Shown in pieces: positions 1-10,331 of a stretch of 64,000 nt of DNA. A model generated the notes under the pieces. It saw nothing but the letters and a program-made list of their open reading frames with translations. It did not search any database and was not told the DNA's origin. Source of the stretch: JAHBXL01 sp964409775 (GTDB lineage Bacteria; Planctomycetota; Phycisphaerae; Phycisphaerales; UBA1924); the NCBI GenBank assembly GCA_964409775.1, contig CAYPEI010000001.1:1-64000 (forward strand), read 5' to 3'. How positions within the stretch are numbered: the stretch's first letter is position 1; every line of letters starts with the position of its first letter. The position numbers and the translations under genes were made by a program.

Positions 1-186
1 ACGCCGTCGCCTCGCGTCGATCGGGCCCACAAGGCGGTTGATCAGAAGTCCCTAGAGCCTATCCCGGAACCCTTTCCGATCTGACGCGTATGTTGAGTCA
101 CGATGCTGACACTGACAGACGAACAGTTCAGAAGGAAGGTCGCTGAGCGCAAGGGGCATCAGGACCCCGACCAGAAGGACCCCTGC

Positions 187-1194
187 TCACCATGCCTCTA
201 AGATAGTTTCGTGAATGCAATCGGATCCGACAGCAAGGACTCTTCGATTAGGCAGCAGTACAAATCGCCCATGGTCGCATAGGAATCCGCCCGGGTCCTT
301 TCTCCGATCTGTCGAGACGCACGAGATTGGTTGGGACCAGAGAACATGCCGCGTATCTATATCGATCTCCATAAGTACTCGGCTCCCCGAGGCTGCGTCC
401 AAGTCGCTCCAGCCCATTGCGATGAGTGTATCACGCTCTGGGTGGTAGGCGAGTTGATACACACGCTGGGGCGACATAGTGAAAACGAGCTCGCCAGTCT
501 CAATGGAAAACCCGACGATCGACCTCTCAGTGTGAACCAGTACAACGGAGCGAGCGACGATTGGATGATGCAGGCCGATAGCACGCTTTGAACCCAGCGT
601 CGTGCACCACCCAGGCCGATCAAGGCTCACTGGCATTCTGTGTCGTTCCGCGTCAAGGAACTTCCGAAGTCCCCTCATATCGAGCTGCACCTGAACGCCA
701 CGATGTTCGATCCAAGCGTTCAGCGGGCTTTTTCGGACGAGAGCCACTCCGTCAGGATCTATGCAGTCATAGTCACGGCATTCTTGCCGTTCACCGACAA
801 CCTCGCCGGTGTTACGGTCGAACTCCATGAGTCCGTGTTTCTCATGAATGACACCGACAGTATCAGTTCCGCTGATCTGAACGAGCGACCATGTAAAGGG
901 AAGTGACTTCGATAGGAATATTGTGTCTCCACTGTCGACAGACACACTGCGTAGCCGCACTTTATACTCATCTCCAGCAGCAGCAGCCTCGAGTCCAAAC
1001 CACTGACGCCATTTAGAAACAAGCAGTGCGGTGAAAGTAACTCCCCATGCATCTGCCCGGAAGCGGGAAAGCCGCCGCATGTTTCTCAAATCGACTACGC
1101 ATTGATCCTGCCCAACTTGGAAGCAAGCAAGTGGTCCGTACGGATCAGCGGTGAGAGGCTCCCCGCTCGCGAATGTGTGATTCTCCGAACTCAT
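187..1194 (-). CDS. probable immunity protein for the Rhs toxin
   Basis: I do not recognise a named family. The protein has 335 residues from the ATG at 1194. That ATG overlaps the Rhs stop codon as ATGA (1191-1194), so the two genes look translationally coupled. An in-frame ATG 24 bases upstream exists, but the coupled start is the better choice. There is no signal peptide or membrane segment. Several blade-like stretches (HGLMEFDRNTGEVV, RSIVGFSIETGELVF, RVLMEIDIDTRHVLW) resemble beta-propeller repeats. Composition is clearly less GC-rich than the Rhs core, about 50 percent in the lines I counted. Position directly behind a toxin tip is the usual place for a cognate immunity gene. That role is inferred from position; the propeller reading is from pattern only. 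Confidence 0.6.
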   Translation of the reverse strand: MSSENHTFASGEPLTADPYGPLACFQVGQDQCVVDLRNMRRLSRFRADAWGVTFTALLVSKWRQWFGLEAAAAGDEYKVRLRSVSVDSGDTIFLSKSLPFTWSLVQISGTDTVGVIHEKHGLMEFDRNTGEVVGERQECRDYDCIDPDGVALVRKSPLNAWIEHRGVQVQLDMRGLRKFLDAERHRMPVSLDRPGWCTTLGSKRAIGLHHPIVARSVVLVHTERSIVGFSIETGELVFTMSPQRVYQLAYHPERDTLIAMGWSDLDAASGSRVLMEIDIDTRHVLWSQPISCVSTDRRKDPGGFLCDHGRFVLLPNRRVLAVGSDCIHETILEAW

Positions 1195-4100
1195 GGTGTC
1201 GTTGTCCGTTTCGCCCACTCGCTCTGGTAGTGAGCCACCATCTGATCTCTAAACGCGAGTATCTCTTCCTTCCTGGCCTGCGGATTGCTCTTTCTGAACT
1301 CCTGCCACCTAAAATTGAAATCCTGAGGTCGTCGATGGTTTCCATGCATCCATCGGTGCATATCTTCTGGAATCAGTTTGACAAAGTCGTCGACTTCCAG
1401 TCCAGCGCGCCGTGCCCATGCCTCTAGATCTTTCTGCTGTGGAATCCAGTGGTGTTTTACAAGCTTGCAAGGACCACGATTGTGCACCAGCACCCCGTTG
1501 GCGCCGACGCGGTAGGTGTGGACGCCCTCGACCTCGAAGTTGTACACGGTGGCGCGGCGGCTGGTGAACTCGACCAGGGCGACTTCGGCGACTTGTCCAG
1601 CGCTCCCGTCGTTTGCGCTGCGCCCGGTGCCGGTTGTCAGCGTCTGGACCACTTCCCCGGGCTTCAGGTTCTGTGCCGGGACCCAGCCGCGGCCCGAAAC
1701 GTAGAACGGGTGCTCCTCGGTGGTCTTGAGAGTCTCAGCCTGAGCACCACCGATCAGCAGCGTGAGCGCCACGATCGGGGCTCCGAGGCGTGAGAACGTC
1801 TCCTTCACCCGCCGCAGGCTGTGCACGCCCGTCGACTCATCCGTCGCGATGACGAGGTCGCCTTCCTCGATCTCCTCGATCGGGACCAGCCCTCGAGCGG
1901 TCCAGATCTCGGTTTGGGCCTCGAAGCAGCCGCAGCCTTTGAGGAACTTCCGCGCCCGGGCCATCAGCCCGCTCGCGCCACGCGAGAGAGCCCCGGAGTA
2001 CTTGCCCGCGTAGTGCTTGGCCCCGCTCCACGCCGATGAGCCGATCCTCCCGAGGAACGAGCCCAGGCCGTTCATCAGCCCGCCGAACTTGGCCGCGAGT
2101 TTCCCGCCGGGGATGAGGCCCATGCCCAGCGCAACGGCCAGTTCGGTCTCGCTCTGCTCGCCCAGCGCATACAGCGCGATGTCGCCCAGATTCCCGACGA
2201 TGGGGAACGGCAGGTAGCTGGCAATCTGTGCGGCAACAACCGCCGCGGCCTTTGCGCCCTGGCCCAATGCTGACATAAATGCAGCGACACTTCCTGCATG
2301 CTCAGCCTGGAACTCGTCGACCATGTCGAACGGGTCCCAACTCAGGCCGAGCGGGTCCGCGCGCATCCATGGGTTCGAGCCGGCGTACTCGTACAGGTTC
2401 ATGCCGTCGCCGTACAGGCCCTGCATCTCGAACGCCGCGACGAGCGCGTCGAGCCCTCGCCCGTGATACGCCGTCGCCTCGATCAGCGTCAGCGCTGTGG
2501 CGTTGGGATCGGGCTGCATGAAGCGGCCCGTCTGCGGGGAATACGCGCGGTTGCGCATGTGCACCAGCAGGTGCGCATAGGGGATCAGCCGCGGCGGCTC
2601 GCCGCCCGAACTCCCGCCGGCCGCGTCGTCGCCCACTCCAACATCCAACCTGTCAAAGAACAGCGCCTTGTGGCCGCAGTGAATCTGCGGGAACGAGGCG
2701 AGATGCTCGGCGGCCGTAGCGGCCCCGTAGGCATCATACCGCCATTGGCCCACGACGCGGGCCTTCTGGCCCGGGCCGTTCATGTCGCAAACGGCGACGA
2801 CGTCGCCCCCGGCATCCTGCAGCACCCACCACGCCCAGCGGTTGTTGTCGAACTGCACCAGCAGTTCATCGACGCCGGAGGAGGCGTCCCCCGGTCCCCA
2901 CACGTATTCGCGGGACACGTATGTCACGAACTCGGGCAGCGGCGCGGGCGTCCCGCCGCCGCCACCTCCGCCACCGCCCGCCGCGGCACTCCCGCCGCCG
3001 CCTGACGCGACCTCGCCCTGCTCGGCCTCGAGTTTGAGGCTGACGGCCTTGAGGTCCAGTTCATCCTCGCCCGACTGCTCCGCCTCGGCCGCGGCCAGGG
3101 CTTCCAGTTCCGGATCGCCCGAGGCCAGCAGCATCTCGATCGTTTCCACCGGGTCGGTGACGACCTCCTGGATTCGGCGGATGCCGTCGTAGTAGAAGTG
3201 CTCGCCGCGGGTCTGCTTGGTCTGCGCCCCCTGTTCCACCGTCGGGTAGGGGCTCTGCGTCCGCACCAGCCGACCCAGCCCGTCATACGTGTAGTGCTTC
3301 ACCAAGAGGCCGGGGGAAGCGATGGAAGCGAGTTCGCCGGGGAGCGGAACCGGCTCGCCGGGGGACGGCGTCGGCGGCGGCTGGGCCAGCGTCCACACCA
3401 CGCGGTTGATCTGGATGATCCGCCCCCACGCGTCGTACTGGTAGTAGTACTCCGCATCGGCGATCAGATTGCCGCTCGCATCGCGGCGGACAAAGTCCCG
3501 CTGCGGGTTCGGCGGCGAGGGAGGGTCGTCCGCGTCGCCCTCCTCCAGGTCGATTGCGCGCAGTTCGTTCTGCTCATTGGTCAGGTGTGTCAGCGCGCGG
3601 AACTCCCGCCCGCTCGTCGGCGTCACGCCCGGGATGCCGACATCCAACTGGCCCCAACTGAGCCGGCCGGCCTTGCTCGTGATCCCCGAGGGGATAGGCG
3701 GGGCTCCTGCGCCGCCCGGCTGACCGCTGGACCCCGAGACCTGCTTGCCGACCCAGTTGCCCAGCAGGTCGAGTTCCCATGCGTCGGAACGCACCAGTGT
3801 CTGTGGCGCGATCTTCGGCAGACCATCCTCCGGGTCGACGATCAACTCGCCGACATCCGTCCCCAGCAGCCGGTGCAGTCCGTCGTACCGGTTCACCTGC
3901 GAATGCGTGTTGTCTCTCGACTGCGTCCCCACGCTCGCCTGAGTCAACCTCGCCGAGACTCGGTTGCCGGCGGAATCGAAGGCATACTGGGCGCGGAAGA
4001 GGGTAACGGGCGTGCTCGCGCTGTTCTGGTAGTGCAGGTCCTTGATCCGCCCGAACCGGTCCAGGCCGGGCAGGCCGACCGGCGGGTCCTGCGTGCCGAT

Positions 4101-7100
4101 CGGTGGAGCAAAGTTCTGGGCGATCTGTCCGCCGGCCAGCGCAGTCCCCGCGCGCCGGCCCACGCCGACGTGCGTGAACTCCGCGAGGTTGTAGGGCATG
4201 ATGTTGCTGGTGATGCCGACGATGCGGGAGAGCGCGTAGTCCGTGGTGCCCGTGTGGCTGTAGTCGAGGAACAACTGCCGCTGGACCGTGAAGCCGGGCT
4301 GAGCGGGATAGGTGATCCGCGTCAGGCGGTTGTGGCCGAACTGGCTCGGCGCCGTGCCTGCGCCCGTGGGCTCGAACTCCCAGAGGTAATCCACCCTCGG
4401 TGTAGACAGCGTCTCAACCGACTTTCCGTGTGACTGCCAGTCCATCAAGAGGTTGCCACGGAAGTCGCGCTGGTAGCGGTTCTGCGTGATGATCTGACCG
4501 CCGGCGGGAACGGCCGGATTGCTTGGGACCGTGCGCGCGGTGATCTCGAAGAGGTTGCCCCGGGTGTCATAGGTGTACGCGACGTGGCCGATGCGATCGA
4601 CGGGGACACCCGCGCCGGGCGGCTTCAGGCTGTCGGGGTAATAGGGCGCGAAGGTGATGGTCGCGGGCTGCCCGCCCGGATCACGTTGAACGTCGTAGCG
4701 ACCGACCTGGACGGAGGCGAGCCGGCCCTGATCGTCGTAGCGATAGCGCTGCACCACGCCGCGGGCGTCGATGCGTTCGGCGACTTGGCCGGCGAAGTTG
4801 TACTTGAGGGTGATCCAGAGCGTGCCGTCCACAGCGCCGGTGGGATAGGCGCCGCTCTCGTTGGGCAGGAACATGCGCCCCACCAGGCCGTTGTTCCGTG
4901 AAACCGTGTCAAAACTCTCGTCGACGATATCGGCGCCGTAGACGACCTTGGTTTGCTGGGGCTTGGTGGTCTGATCGAGCGGCGCGCGATCCGTGCACAT
5001 CTTCACGAGCCGACCATACTGGTATTCGTACTCGGTCTTGCGCCGCAGCGCCGGGTCGGGGTCGGCCGCGTTCTCGATCTTGGCGGTGAGCCGCCCCATC
5101 GAACTGAACTCGAAAACTGTCTCCGAACCCCCGGGGTCCGCGGTGCGGACCTGGTTGCCCGCGCGGTCATATTCGTACAGCCAGACCTGCGCGTACGGCG
5201 GCAGACCGTGGGCCGCGGGGTCGGTCGTGCTTTGCGGCGGATCGGCAGGCCGCGACTGCATGCCCGCGCCGGTCACAAACGTGTCGGTGGCGTCCTCGGT
5301 CCCCAGATCCGCGGAGGCGATCAGCCGCTTCTTGACGTCGTACCAACTCAGCGAGCGCGAGCGGACGGCGTTGGCGGTGGTGAGAACACCGGCCGCGTCT
5401 TCGAGCGCCCGCTCCCAGCGGGTCGTTTCGATGACATTGCCGTCGACGTCGTAGACGTAGTCTGTCCGCGACACCTCGTAGGTCCAGGGGTTGAAGCCGG
5501 CTCGCGTCAGGACGGACTTGGTGGAAACGACCCGGCCGACTCCGTCGAGGATCTTGACGGTCACCGGCTGACCCGGGCGCTGCGCGAAGACCTCGGCACC
5601 GCCCTGGCCGGTGTAGGTGAACTCGGCGTGGTGGCCGGGCTCGCCGCCGCCACCAGTGGGCGGTTGCCACGCAACATCGTAGGTGCGGCGCTCGGTCAGC
5701 GTGCCGTCCGGGCCATAGGACATCGTGGCGATGGCTGTCGGTCGGGGGAGAGACGGGGAATAGAAGTCGATCGGCCGAATGGACCCGTCCCAGACCTCCA
5801 GCAGCGAAGGCTCGAGACCTGCCGGCATCTGCTCCGGGGCCGGTGCGCCGGCGCCGAAGGACACCGCGAGCACGGGCCGGTCGAGATGGTCAAGGAAGGT
5901 CAGTGACGTCGCGAGCCGCGCCGTCTGGGGGTCCGCCGGGTCGCCCTTCGCGTAGGAATCCACTCGCACGGGCCGCATCCGCCAGTCATAGGTGGTGACG
6001 GTGGCGATGCCCTCGGTGTCGGCGGACGGGGGCGTGCCAAAGGGGTCGTTGTTGTCCCAACTCGGATGGCTCATGTACGTCCGGCTGACGGTGGGCAGCC
6101 AGGCGTCGTGCGTCCCCAGGCCATACTCGACCCGGTCGAGCATGACCATGTCGAAGTTCTCGTCGGGCATGTGCCCGAAGCCCGTGTCGGACACGCCTAC
6201 ATAGCGGCGGAGGTTCCTCCCGATCGGGCTCCGCGTGGTCCGTGTGATGGTGCCGTCGATCTCGCGTTCGCGCAGCACCTCCCCCAGGTCGTTGGTCTCG
6301 CGCGTGCCGACCTGGAGCAGCGCGCCGCTCGGATCGGGTTCGAGCAGATCGGCGCGCGCGATCCGGCCGTTGGCGTCCGGGGCGACTCGGATCCCCCAGA
6401 GCACCTCGAAGTGAGTTGGGGTGACAGCGGCTGCCAAAGCGCCGCTTTCGACATCGATCGGGCCCTGGAACACAACGCGCCTGGTCAACCTGGGCGAGCC
6501 GAGCCTCAGCCCGGCATGTTGGTTGTAAACATGGTCCTTGATCTCGCACGGAGACTTGGCTTCGTGCAAACCCGGGAATCCCGCACCGGCGGAGACAAGG
6601 TCGTTCAGGATGAACTCCCGCGCGATCTTCGGGGGATCGATGGATGGTTCCGGCTGCACGAAGTCTGGATCTGGGATGATGAACACCCGCCGCGCCCATC
6701 GCCGGCCGTTCGGAAAATACGTGTCGGTCAGCCCGATGCGGGAATCGTGGTGGAACGAAGTCACGTAGTTCAACGCCCCAGTGGCCCCAATGCGCGACCA
6801 CTCGACCGTCCCCGCCTGCGGCCAAACCGGGATCTCGATCCAGTCGCCGTCGGGCGCCGTGATCTGTCCCGGGGAGGCGTCCAGGATGGTGTGGCGGGTC
6901 AAGCCCCGGTACCCGTCGCGAATGTAGTGTGTGAACACCAGCGAGTCGTGAGCGCCGGCGCCCGGCTGCCAGGGGTTCTTCAGTTGCCCGGTCGCGGCCC
7001 AGGTCGGGTTGCCGTTCTCGTCATAGAACTCGCGTTCGACGGGGTAGTACCAATCCGAGTCCGGATTGACCCGCCGAGGCGGACCCACGATCATGCGGCC

Positions 7101-10100
7101 GGTCACGCGGCGCTCGCTCGGATGCTCAACCTCCTGGTTCGGGTCGCGCTCAGTGATCGTGTAAGTGACCTTGTGGTCGAACACCTGCGCTGGCCCGGCG
7201 GGCGCAAGGGGAGGTGCGGCGCCAAGGAGTGCGGTCTCGGGGGTCAGGTATTCGACCTGGCAGTCAACGCTCTGGGTGCCGTAGAGGCTGGGGTCGAAGA
7301 AACTCTGCCGCGTGTAGATCGAGTCGGGCGAGCCGCTCCGATTGCCATGCTGGATGGACTCGGCAACGAGTGTGAGCCGCTGCGCTGGTGGGAGGGCGGT
7401 ATCTCCGACGAACTCGTACTTGAAGTGCCGCAGCATCCCGCTTGAGGTTTCTGTCGCGGTGTCCTCGTCGGCGGACCAGCCGACGGATCGGTGTTGGACC
7501 AGCAGCAGTTCGCGCCGCAGACTCGCGATCGCATCCGCGACCGGCAGACGCGGCGGCGCACCTTCTTCACCCTCAGGTTCTTCCAGCGCCGCGGCCAACT
7601 CCCAGTCGGACCCTTCGAAGTACTCCTCAACCGTGACGTATCGGTGCTGCTCACCAAGGCCGCCGCCGCTGACGACGGTCTGGTCCCCGCGGTACTCCCA
7701 GGTGCGGTCCCGCAGGATGTGTCCCGCCGGGTTCATCTCAACGACCCGTCGGTTGATCAGGCCGTCGCGCCGGCCGTCGCTGCCGTAGGTGCCGTCGTTC
7801 CAGGTGTCCAGGTCGGCGAACTCGTCGACAATCGCGATCCACCGGGGCAGGGAAAGGTCGACCGGCTCGGTGTACGCGCGGTTCCCTTCCCAAGGCATGA
7901 ATGACTGCCAGAGATACGGATGAACGTACACGCTGCGCATCGAGTCGCGCTGCCACCCACCGTATGAAGTCGGGAATGTGGGTGAATTGGGCGTGGCGCT
8001 GGAGTCCGGACGGACAACGAGCCGGTGTATGCGGTAGTACCGCTTGCCGGTTCCTTGACTGACGACCAAGGCGGCCACGGAGGCTTCATGGCGATCGGAC
8101 TCCAGTGCATCGGCGCCGATCGCTGGGCGCAGATATCCACCGTTCGGAGGTGATCCTCCCAAGAGCGCCGCCTTGGATGGGACTTCCGAGTTCTCCGCAG
8201 GTGGCCACACAACGCTGGCCGGTGGGTGCATCACCACCGAGGCGAAGCCCTTGACAACCTCCCCAAGGGAGCCTGGTCCGTCTCCCAGAGTCTGAGGCGG
8301 CTGCTGGCCGGTGTTCAGCCAAAGCGCCACCGCGTTGGCGTCGAGCGAGCCGGGAAGGTCGACCGTGCCGGCAGCAATCGCGTTGGAGAGTCGGGCGAGG
8401 TCGCTGTCGGTGAAGATGGCCTCCAGCCAGGGTGTGCTGGGGCTGTCACTCAGGGGCGGGTACACCTCGCCGCGAAATGATCGGTAGTGATAGACGGTTG
8501 TCGAATGCCCAACGCCATCGGTCACTCCTTCGGCTCTTCGGCGCACCGTTGTCTTCAGAAGGTGCGGGATCGGCGTGCACTCACCGGTGGTAGCGTCGGA
8601 GGCGTAGTGATACCGGACCATGTACTCCCACGGCGCCGTGATCTGCTCGTTCGGGTTGAGCGCGTTGTGGATCGCGAGAGGATCTGCGCCGTCATCCAGG
8701 CGCGGCGCATCGTGGTGCGAGATGGTCATGCACCCACCGGCGGAGACATTCGTCGGTTCACCTTGGAACACGAATATCCGATCGATCGCAATGGACCCGT
8801 GCAACTCCCAGGCGGCAGCATTCGCGGGGCTGTCTGGGTAGTCCCGGGCGATGAAGTCCATGGACTCCGGGGAGTCATCCAAATGAAGATAACGAAGACC
8901 GACGAACATCCGGTGCGAATACAGCAGCGTCCAGTTGGTGTCATAGCCGCCCGACGTGTTCCGCGTCTTCAGTTTGATACTCCGAAGCTGGCCTTTGGCC
9001 AAGCATCCCTGCTGGCACTCCACGCAGGTTGGAGATGCCGGATCGTCGAGTGGTCTCCCCACCGACTCGCAGTAGTCCATCTGTGCAATATGACCGTAGC
9101 GGTCCTCGATGCGAACGCACACACCGTAGTAGGGAATGCCGAAGCCCGGGTTCCGAGCCGCCGCGTAGGGATCGTGCGACGACGCGAACCGGTTGCCCGG
9201 ATCGGCACGATGGAACTGATTTGGTGTGTAGGGGCGGTCGTGATAGCTCGCATGGGCCCACACGTCGGGATCGTTGTGGGAACCTGCCTCCGCTCCGATC
9301 ACGTATTCGCTGTCCCACCGGTTCCCGGGCACGTCCTCGTAGATCGCAACAAATGTGTACTTGAGTTCACCGTCGTAGAGGTAGACCGAAAACTCCGTCG
9401 GAACAGTCCCCCACGTACGCTGCTCCGCGTTCCACGACTGACCATTGTGCGTAATCCGCGCCCTGAATCGGGGCGGCGCTTCGTACTGGCCGCTGCTCTC
9501 GATCAACTGGAACGGAATCGAGCGGTGAGCATCCAGCACCAGCCAGCAGGTTCGAGGGTTGTCGCCCACGACATCCGGCAGCGCGCTATCGATCAGCAGC
9601 AGCGGATTCTCTCCGGCCATCCATCCTGCGCCGGTCCAGTCCCACCAGCGGTCCTGACCGGCCATCGCCGGCTGGTGAGTACATTCATCTCGAGCAGACT
9701 TCCCAGAGCGGGTCCGGTTCAGTCTGAATGTCGCGCCTCCAAATGGCAGTTCAAGATCGGTGATCTTCACGAGCGGGACGCCCGTGACAAGATCAACCAC
9801 GCCATGCAGGGTCGGGCGCGAAATACCTTGCCATCCGGTGTCCGCGGAGGCCGCACCCGGTGGCACAAGTGCCACAGAGTCGTCACCGATTGTGCTGGCC
9901 GGAGGCAGGAAATCGCCCAGGCCAGGTGAAGCCAGGAGGTTGATATTCAGGCGAAAACCATCTCCGCGATACCCGGGAACGCCGGTCGGCCAAACCGGCC
10001 CTGGTACAGAGGCTCCCTGGTTCGCCGCGGTGCCCCACTTGAGGCTGTGCCAGCACATGGACGGGTAGGCTGAATCTGAGATCCTGGTCCACTCGTGCTG

Positions 10101-10286
10101 GCCATTCGCCAGAACTGAGATTCTCGAAACTGTCTCACATTCGGCTGGATTTGGCGCCGTCGGGAGGTGCTGGCGATTGTGATCGCAGGGGTCAGGATCG
10201 TCCGCTGCGGCAACTCCGGCCCACGTTGTTGCAGCAAGTCCGGCGATCAGTGGTCTGAGCAAACGGAATGGCCAAGCACTCTTCAT
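1191..10286 (-). CDS. secreted Rhs/YD-repeat polymorphic toxin with Hint domain and nuclease-like tip
   Basis: The protein has 3031 residues. An N-terminal signal peptide (about residues 1-28, ending AGVAAADD) is followed by a segment near 165-200 (VDLVTGVPLVKITDLELPFG) like the start of many Rhs shells. Many YD-type repeats follow. A Gly-rich linker lies near 2425-2450. The Rhs core signature (RNRAYSPQTGRFMQPDP) is near 2577-2595 and DPLGL near 2643. The tip then holds a hydrophobic stretch, a Hint autoprocessing domain (about 2785-2937, starting CFEAQT and ending VLVHN), and a 94-residue C-terminal domain. That last domain (KHHWIPQ, HRWMHGNH) resembles His-rich HNH/EndoVII-like toxins such as the DUF2380 group. 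A strong ribosome site (GGAGGT) sits 5 bases before the ATG. The tip exchange region has lower GC than the core. The Rhs and Hint calls are firm; the nuclease activity is inference. Confidence 0.93.
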   Translation of the reverse strand: MKSAWPFRLLRPLIAGLAATTWAGVAAADDPDPCDHNRQHLPTAPNPAECETVSRISVLANGQHEWTRISDSAYPSMCWHSLKWGTAANQGASVPGPVWPTGVPGYRGDGFRLNINLLASPGLGDFLPPASTIGDDSVALVPPGAASADTGWQGISRPTLHGVVDLVTGVPLVKITDLELPFGGATFRLNRTRSGKSARDECTHQPAMAGQDRWWDWTGAGWMAGENPLLLIDSALPDVVGDNPRTCWLVLDAHRSIPFQLIESSGQYEAPPRFRARITHNGQSWNAEQRTWGTVPTEFSVYLYDGELKYTFVAIYEDVPGNRWDSEYVIGAEAGSHNDPDVWAHASYHDRPYTPNQFHRADPGNRFASSHDPYAAARNPGFGIPYYGVCVRIEDRYGHIAQMDYCESVGRPLDDPASPTCVECQQGCLAKGQLRSIKLKTRNTSGGYDTNWTLLYSHRMFVGLRYLHLDDSPESMDFIARDYPDSPANAAAWELHGSIAIDRIFVFQGEPTNVSAGGCMTISHHDAPRLDDGADPLAIHNALNPNEQITAPWEYMVRYHYASDATTGECTPIPHLLKTTVRRRAEGVTDGVGHSTTVYHYRSFRGEVYPPLSDSPSTPWLEAIFTDSDLARLSNAIAAGTVDLPGSLDANAVALWLNTGQQPPQTLGDGPGSLGEVVKGFASVVMHPPASVVWPPAENSEVPSKAALLGGSPPNGGYLRPAIGADALESDRHEASVAALVVSQGTGKRYYRIHRLVVRPDSSATPNSPTFPTSYGGWQRDSMRSVYVHPYLWQSFMPWEGNRAYTEPVDLSLPRWIAIVDEFADLDTWNDGTYGSDGRRDGLINRRVVEMNPAGHILRDRTWEYRGDQTVVSGGGLGEQHRYVTVEEYFEGSDWELAAALEEPEGEEGAPPRLPVADAIASLRRELLLVQHRSVGWSADEDTATETSSGMLRHFKYEFVGDTALPPAQRLTLVAESIQHGNRSGSPDSIYTRQSFFDPSLYGTQSVDCQVEYLTPETALLGAAPPLAPAGPAQVFDHKVTYTITERDPNQEVEHPSERRVTGRMIVGPPRRVNPDSDWYYPVEREFYDENGNPTWAATGQLKNPWQPGAGAHDSLVFTHYIRDGYRGLTRHTILDASPGQITAPDGDWIEIPVWPQAGTVEWSRIGATGALNYVTSFHHDSRIGLTDTYFPNGRRWARRVFIIPDPDFVQPEPSIDPPKIAREFILNDLVSAGAGFPGLHEAKSPCEIKDHVYNQHAGLRLGSPRLTRRVVFQGPIDVESGALAAAVTPTHFEVLWGIRVAPDANGRIARADLLEPDPSGALLQVGTRETNDLGEVLREREIDGTITRTTRSPIGRNLRRYVGVSDTGFGHMPDENFDMVMLDRVEYGLGTHDAWLPTVSRTYMSHPSWDNNDPFGTPPSADTEGIATVTTYDWRMRPVRVDSYAKGDPADPQTARLATSLTFLDHLDRPVLAVSFGAGAPAPEQMPAGLEPSLLEVWDGSIRPIDFYSPSLPRPTAIATMSYGPDGTLTERRTYDVAWQPPTGGGGEPGHHAEFTYTGQGGAEVFAQRPGQPVTVKILDGVGRVVSTKSVLTRAGFNPWTYEVSRTDYVYDVDGNVIETTRWERALEDAAGVLTTANAVRSRSLSWYDVKKRLIASADLGTEDATDTFVTGAGMQSRPADPPQSTTDPAAHGLPPYAQVWLYEYDRAGNQVRTADPGGSETVFEFSSMGRLTAKIENAADPDPALRRKTEYEYQYGRLVKMCTDRAPLDQTTKPQQTKVVYGADIVDESFDTVSRNNGLVGRMFLPNESGAYPTGAVDGTLWITLKYNFAGQVAERIDARGVVQRYRYDDQGRLASVQVGRYDVQRDPGGQPATITFAPYYPDSLKPPGAGVPVDRIGHVAYTYDTRGNLFEITARTVPSNPAVPAGGQIITQNRYQRDFRGNLLMDWQSHGKSVETLSTPRVDYLWEFEPTGAGTAPSQFGHNRLTRITYPAQPGFTVQRQLFLDYSHTGTTDYALSRIVGITSNIMPYNLAEFTHVGVGRRAGTALAGGQIAQNFAPPIGTQDPPVGLPGLDRFGRIKDLHYQNSASTPVTLFRAQYAFDSAGNRVSARLTQASVGTQSRDNTHSQVNRYDGLHRLLGTDVGELIVDPEDGLPKIAPQTLVRSDAWELDLLGNWVGKQVSGSSGQPGGAGAPPIPSGITSKAGRLSWGQLDVGIPGVTPTSGREFRALTHLTNEQNELRAIDLEEGDADDPPSPPNPQRDFVRRDASGNLIADAEYYYQYDAWGRIIQINRVVWTLAQPPPTPSPGEPVPLPGELASIASPGLLVKHYTYDGLGRLVRTQSPYPTVEQGAQTKQTRGEHFYYDGIRRIQEVVTDPVETIEMLLASGDPELEALAAAEAEQSGEDELDLKAVSLKLEAEQGEVASGGGGSAAAGGGGGGGGGTPAPLPEFVTYVSREYVWGPGDASSGVDELLVQFDNNRWAWWVLQDAGGDVVAVCDMNGPGQKARVVGQWRYDAYGAATAAEHLASFPQIHCGHKALFFDRLDVGVGDDAAGGSSGGEPPRLIPYAHLLVHMRNRAYSPQTGRFMQPDPNATALTLIEATAYHGRGLDALVAAFEMQGLYGDGMNLYEYAGSNPWMRADPLGLSWDPFDMVDEFQAEHAGSVAAFMSALGQGAKAAAVVAAQIASYLPFPIVGNLGDIALYALGEQSETELAVALGMGLIPGGKLAAKFGGLMNGLGSFLGRIGSSAWSGAKHYAGKYSGALSRGASGLMARARKFLKGCGCFEAQTEIWTARGLVPIEEIEEGDLVIATDESTGVHSLRRVKETFSRLGAPIVALTLLIGGAQAETLKTTEEHPFYVSGRGWVPAQNLKPGEVVQTLTTGTGRSANDGSAGQVAEVALVEFTSRRATVYNFEVEGVHTYRVGANGVLVHNRGPCKLVKHHWIPQQKDLEAWARRAGLEVDDFVKLIPEDMHRWMHGNHRRPQDFNFRWQEFRKSNPQARKEEILAFRDQMVAHYQSEWAKRTTTP

Positions 10287-10291
10287 TCAAC

Positions 10292-10297
10292 ACCTCC
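10292..10297 (-). promoter_or_regulatory. strong ribosome binding site of the Rhs gene
   Basis: On the minus strand GGAGGT lies 5 bases upstream of the ATG at 10286. It is close to a perfect Shine-Dalgarno sequence, and it fixes the start that also gives the signal peptide. Confidence 0.7.
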
Positions 10298-10331
10298 ACG
10301 TGACATTCCTGGCGAATCGCAAGTGTGCGAT

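Noticed and set aside
103..201. Short plus-strand frame encoding 32 residues (MLTLTDEQFRRKVAERKG...)
   Set aside because: The start looks plausible, but it is very short, overlaps the end of the immunity candidate, and cannot be tested without neighbours beyond the window.
2940..3000. Gly-rich run in the Rhs gene as a possible sequence repeat or mobile element
   Set aside because: It is a simple in-frame linker (GGC/GGT codons) without a longer unit or flanking duplications.
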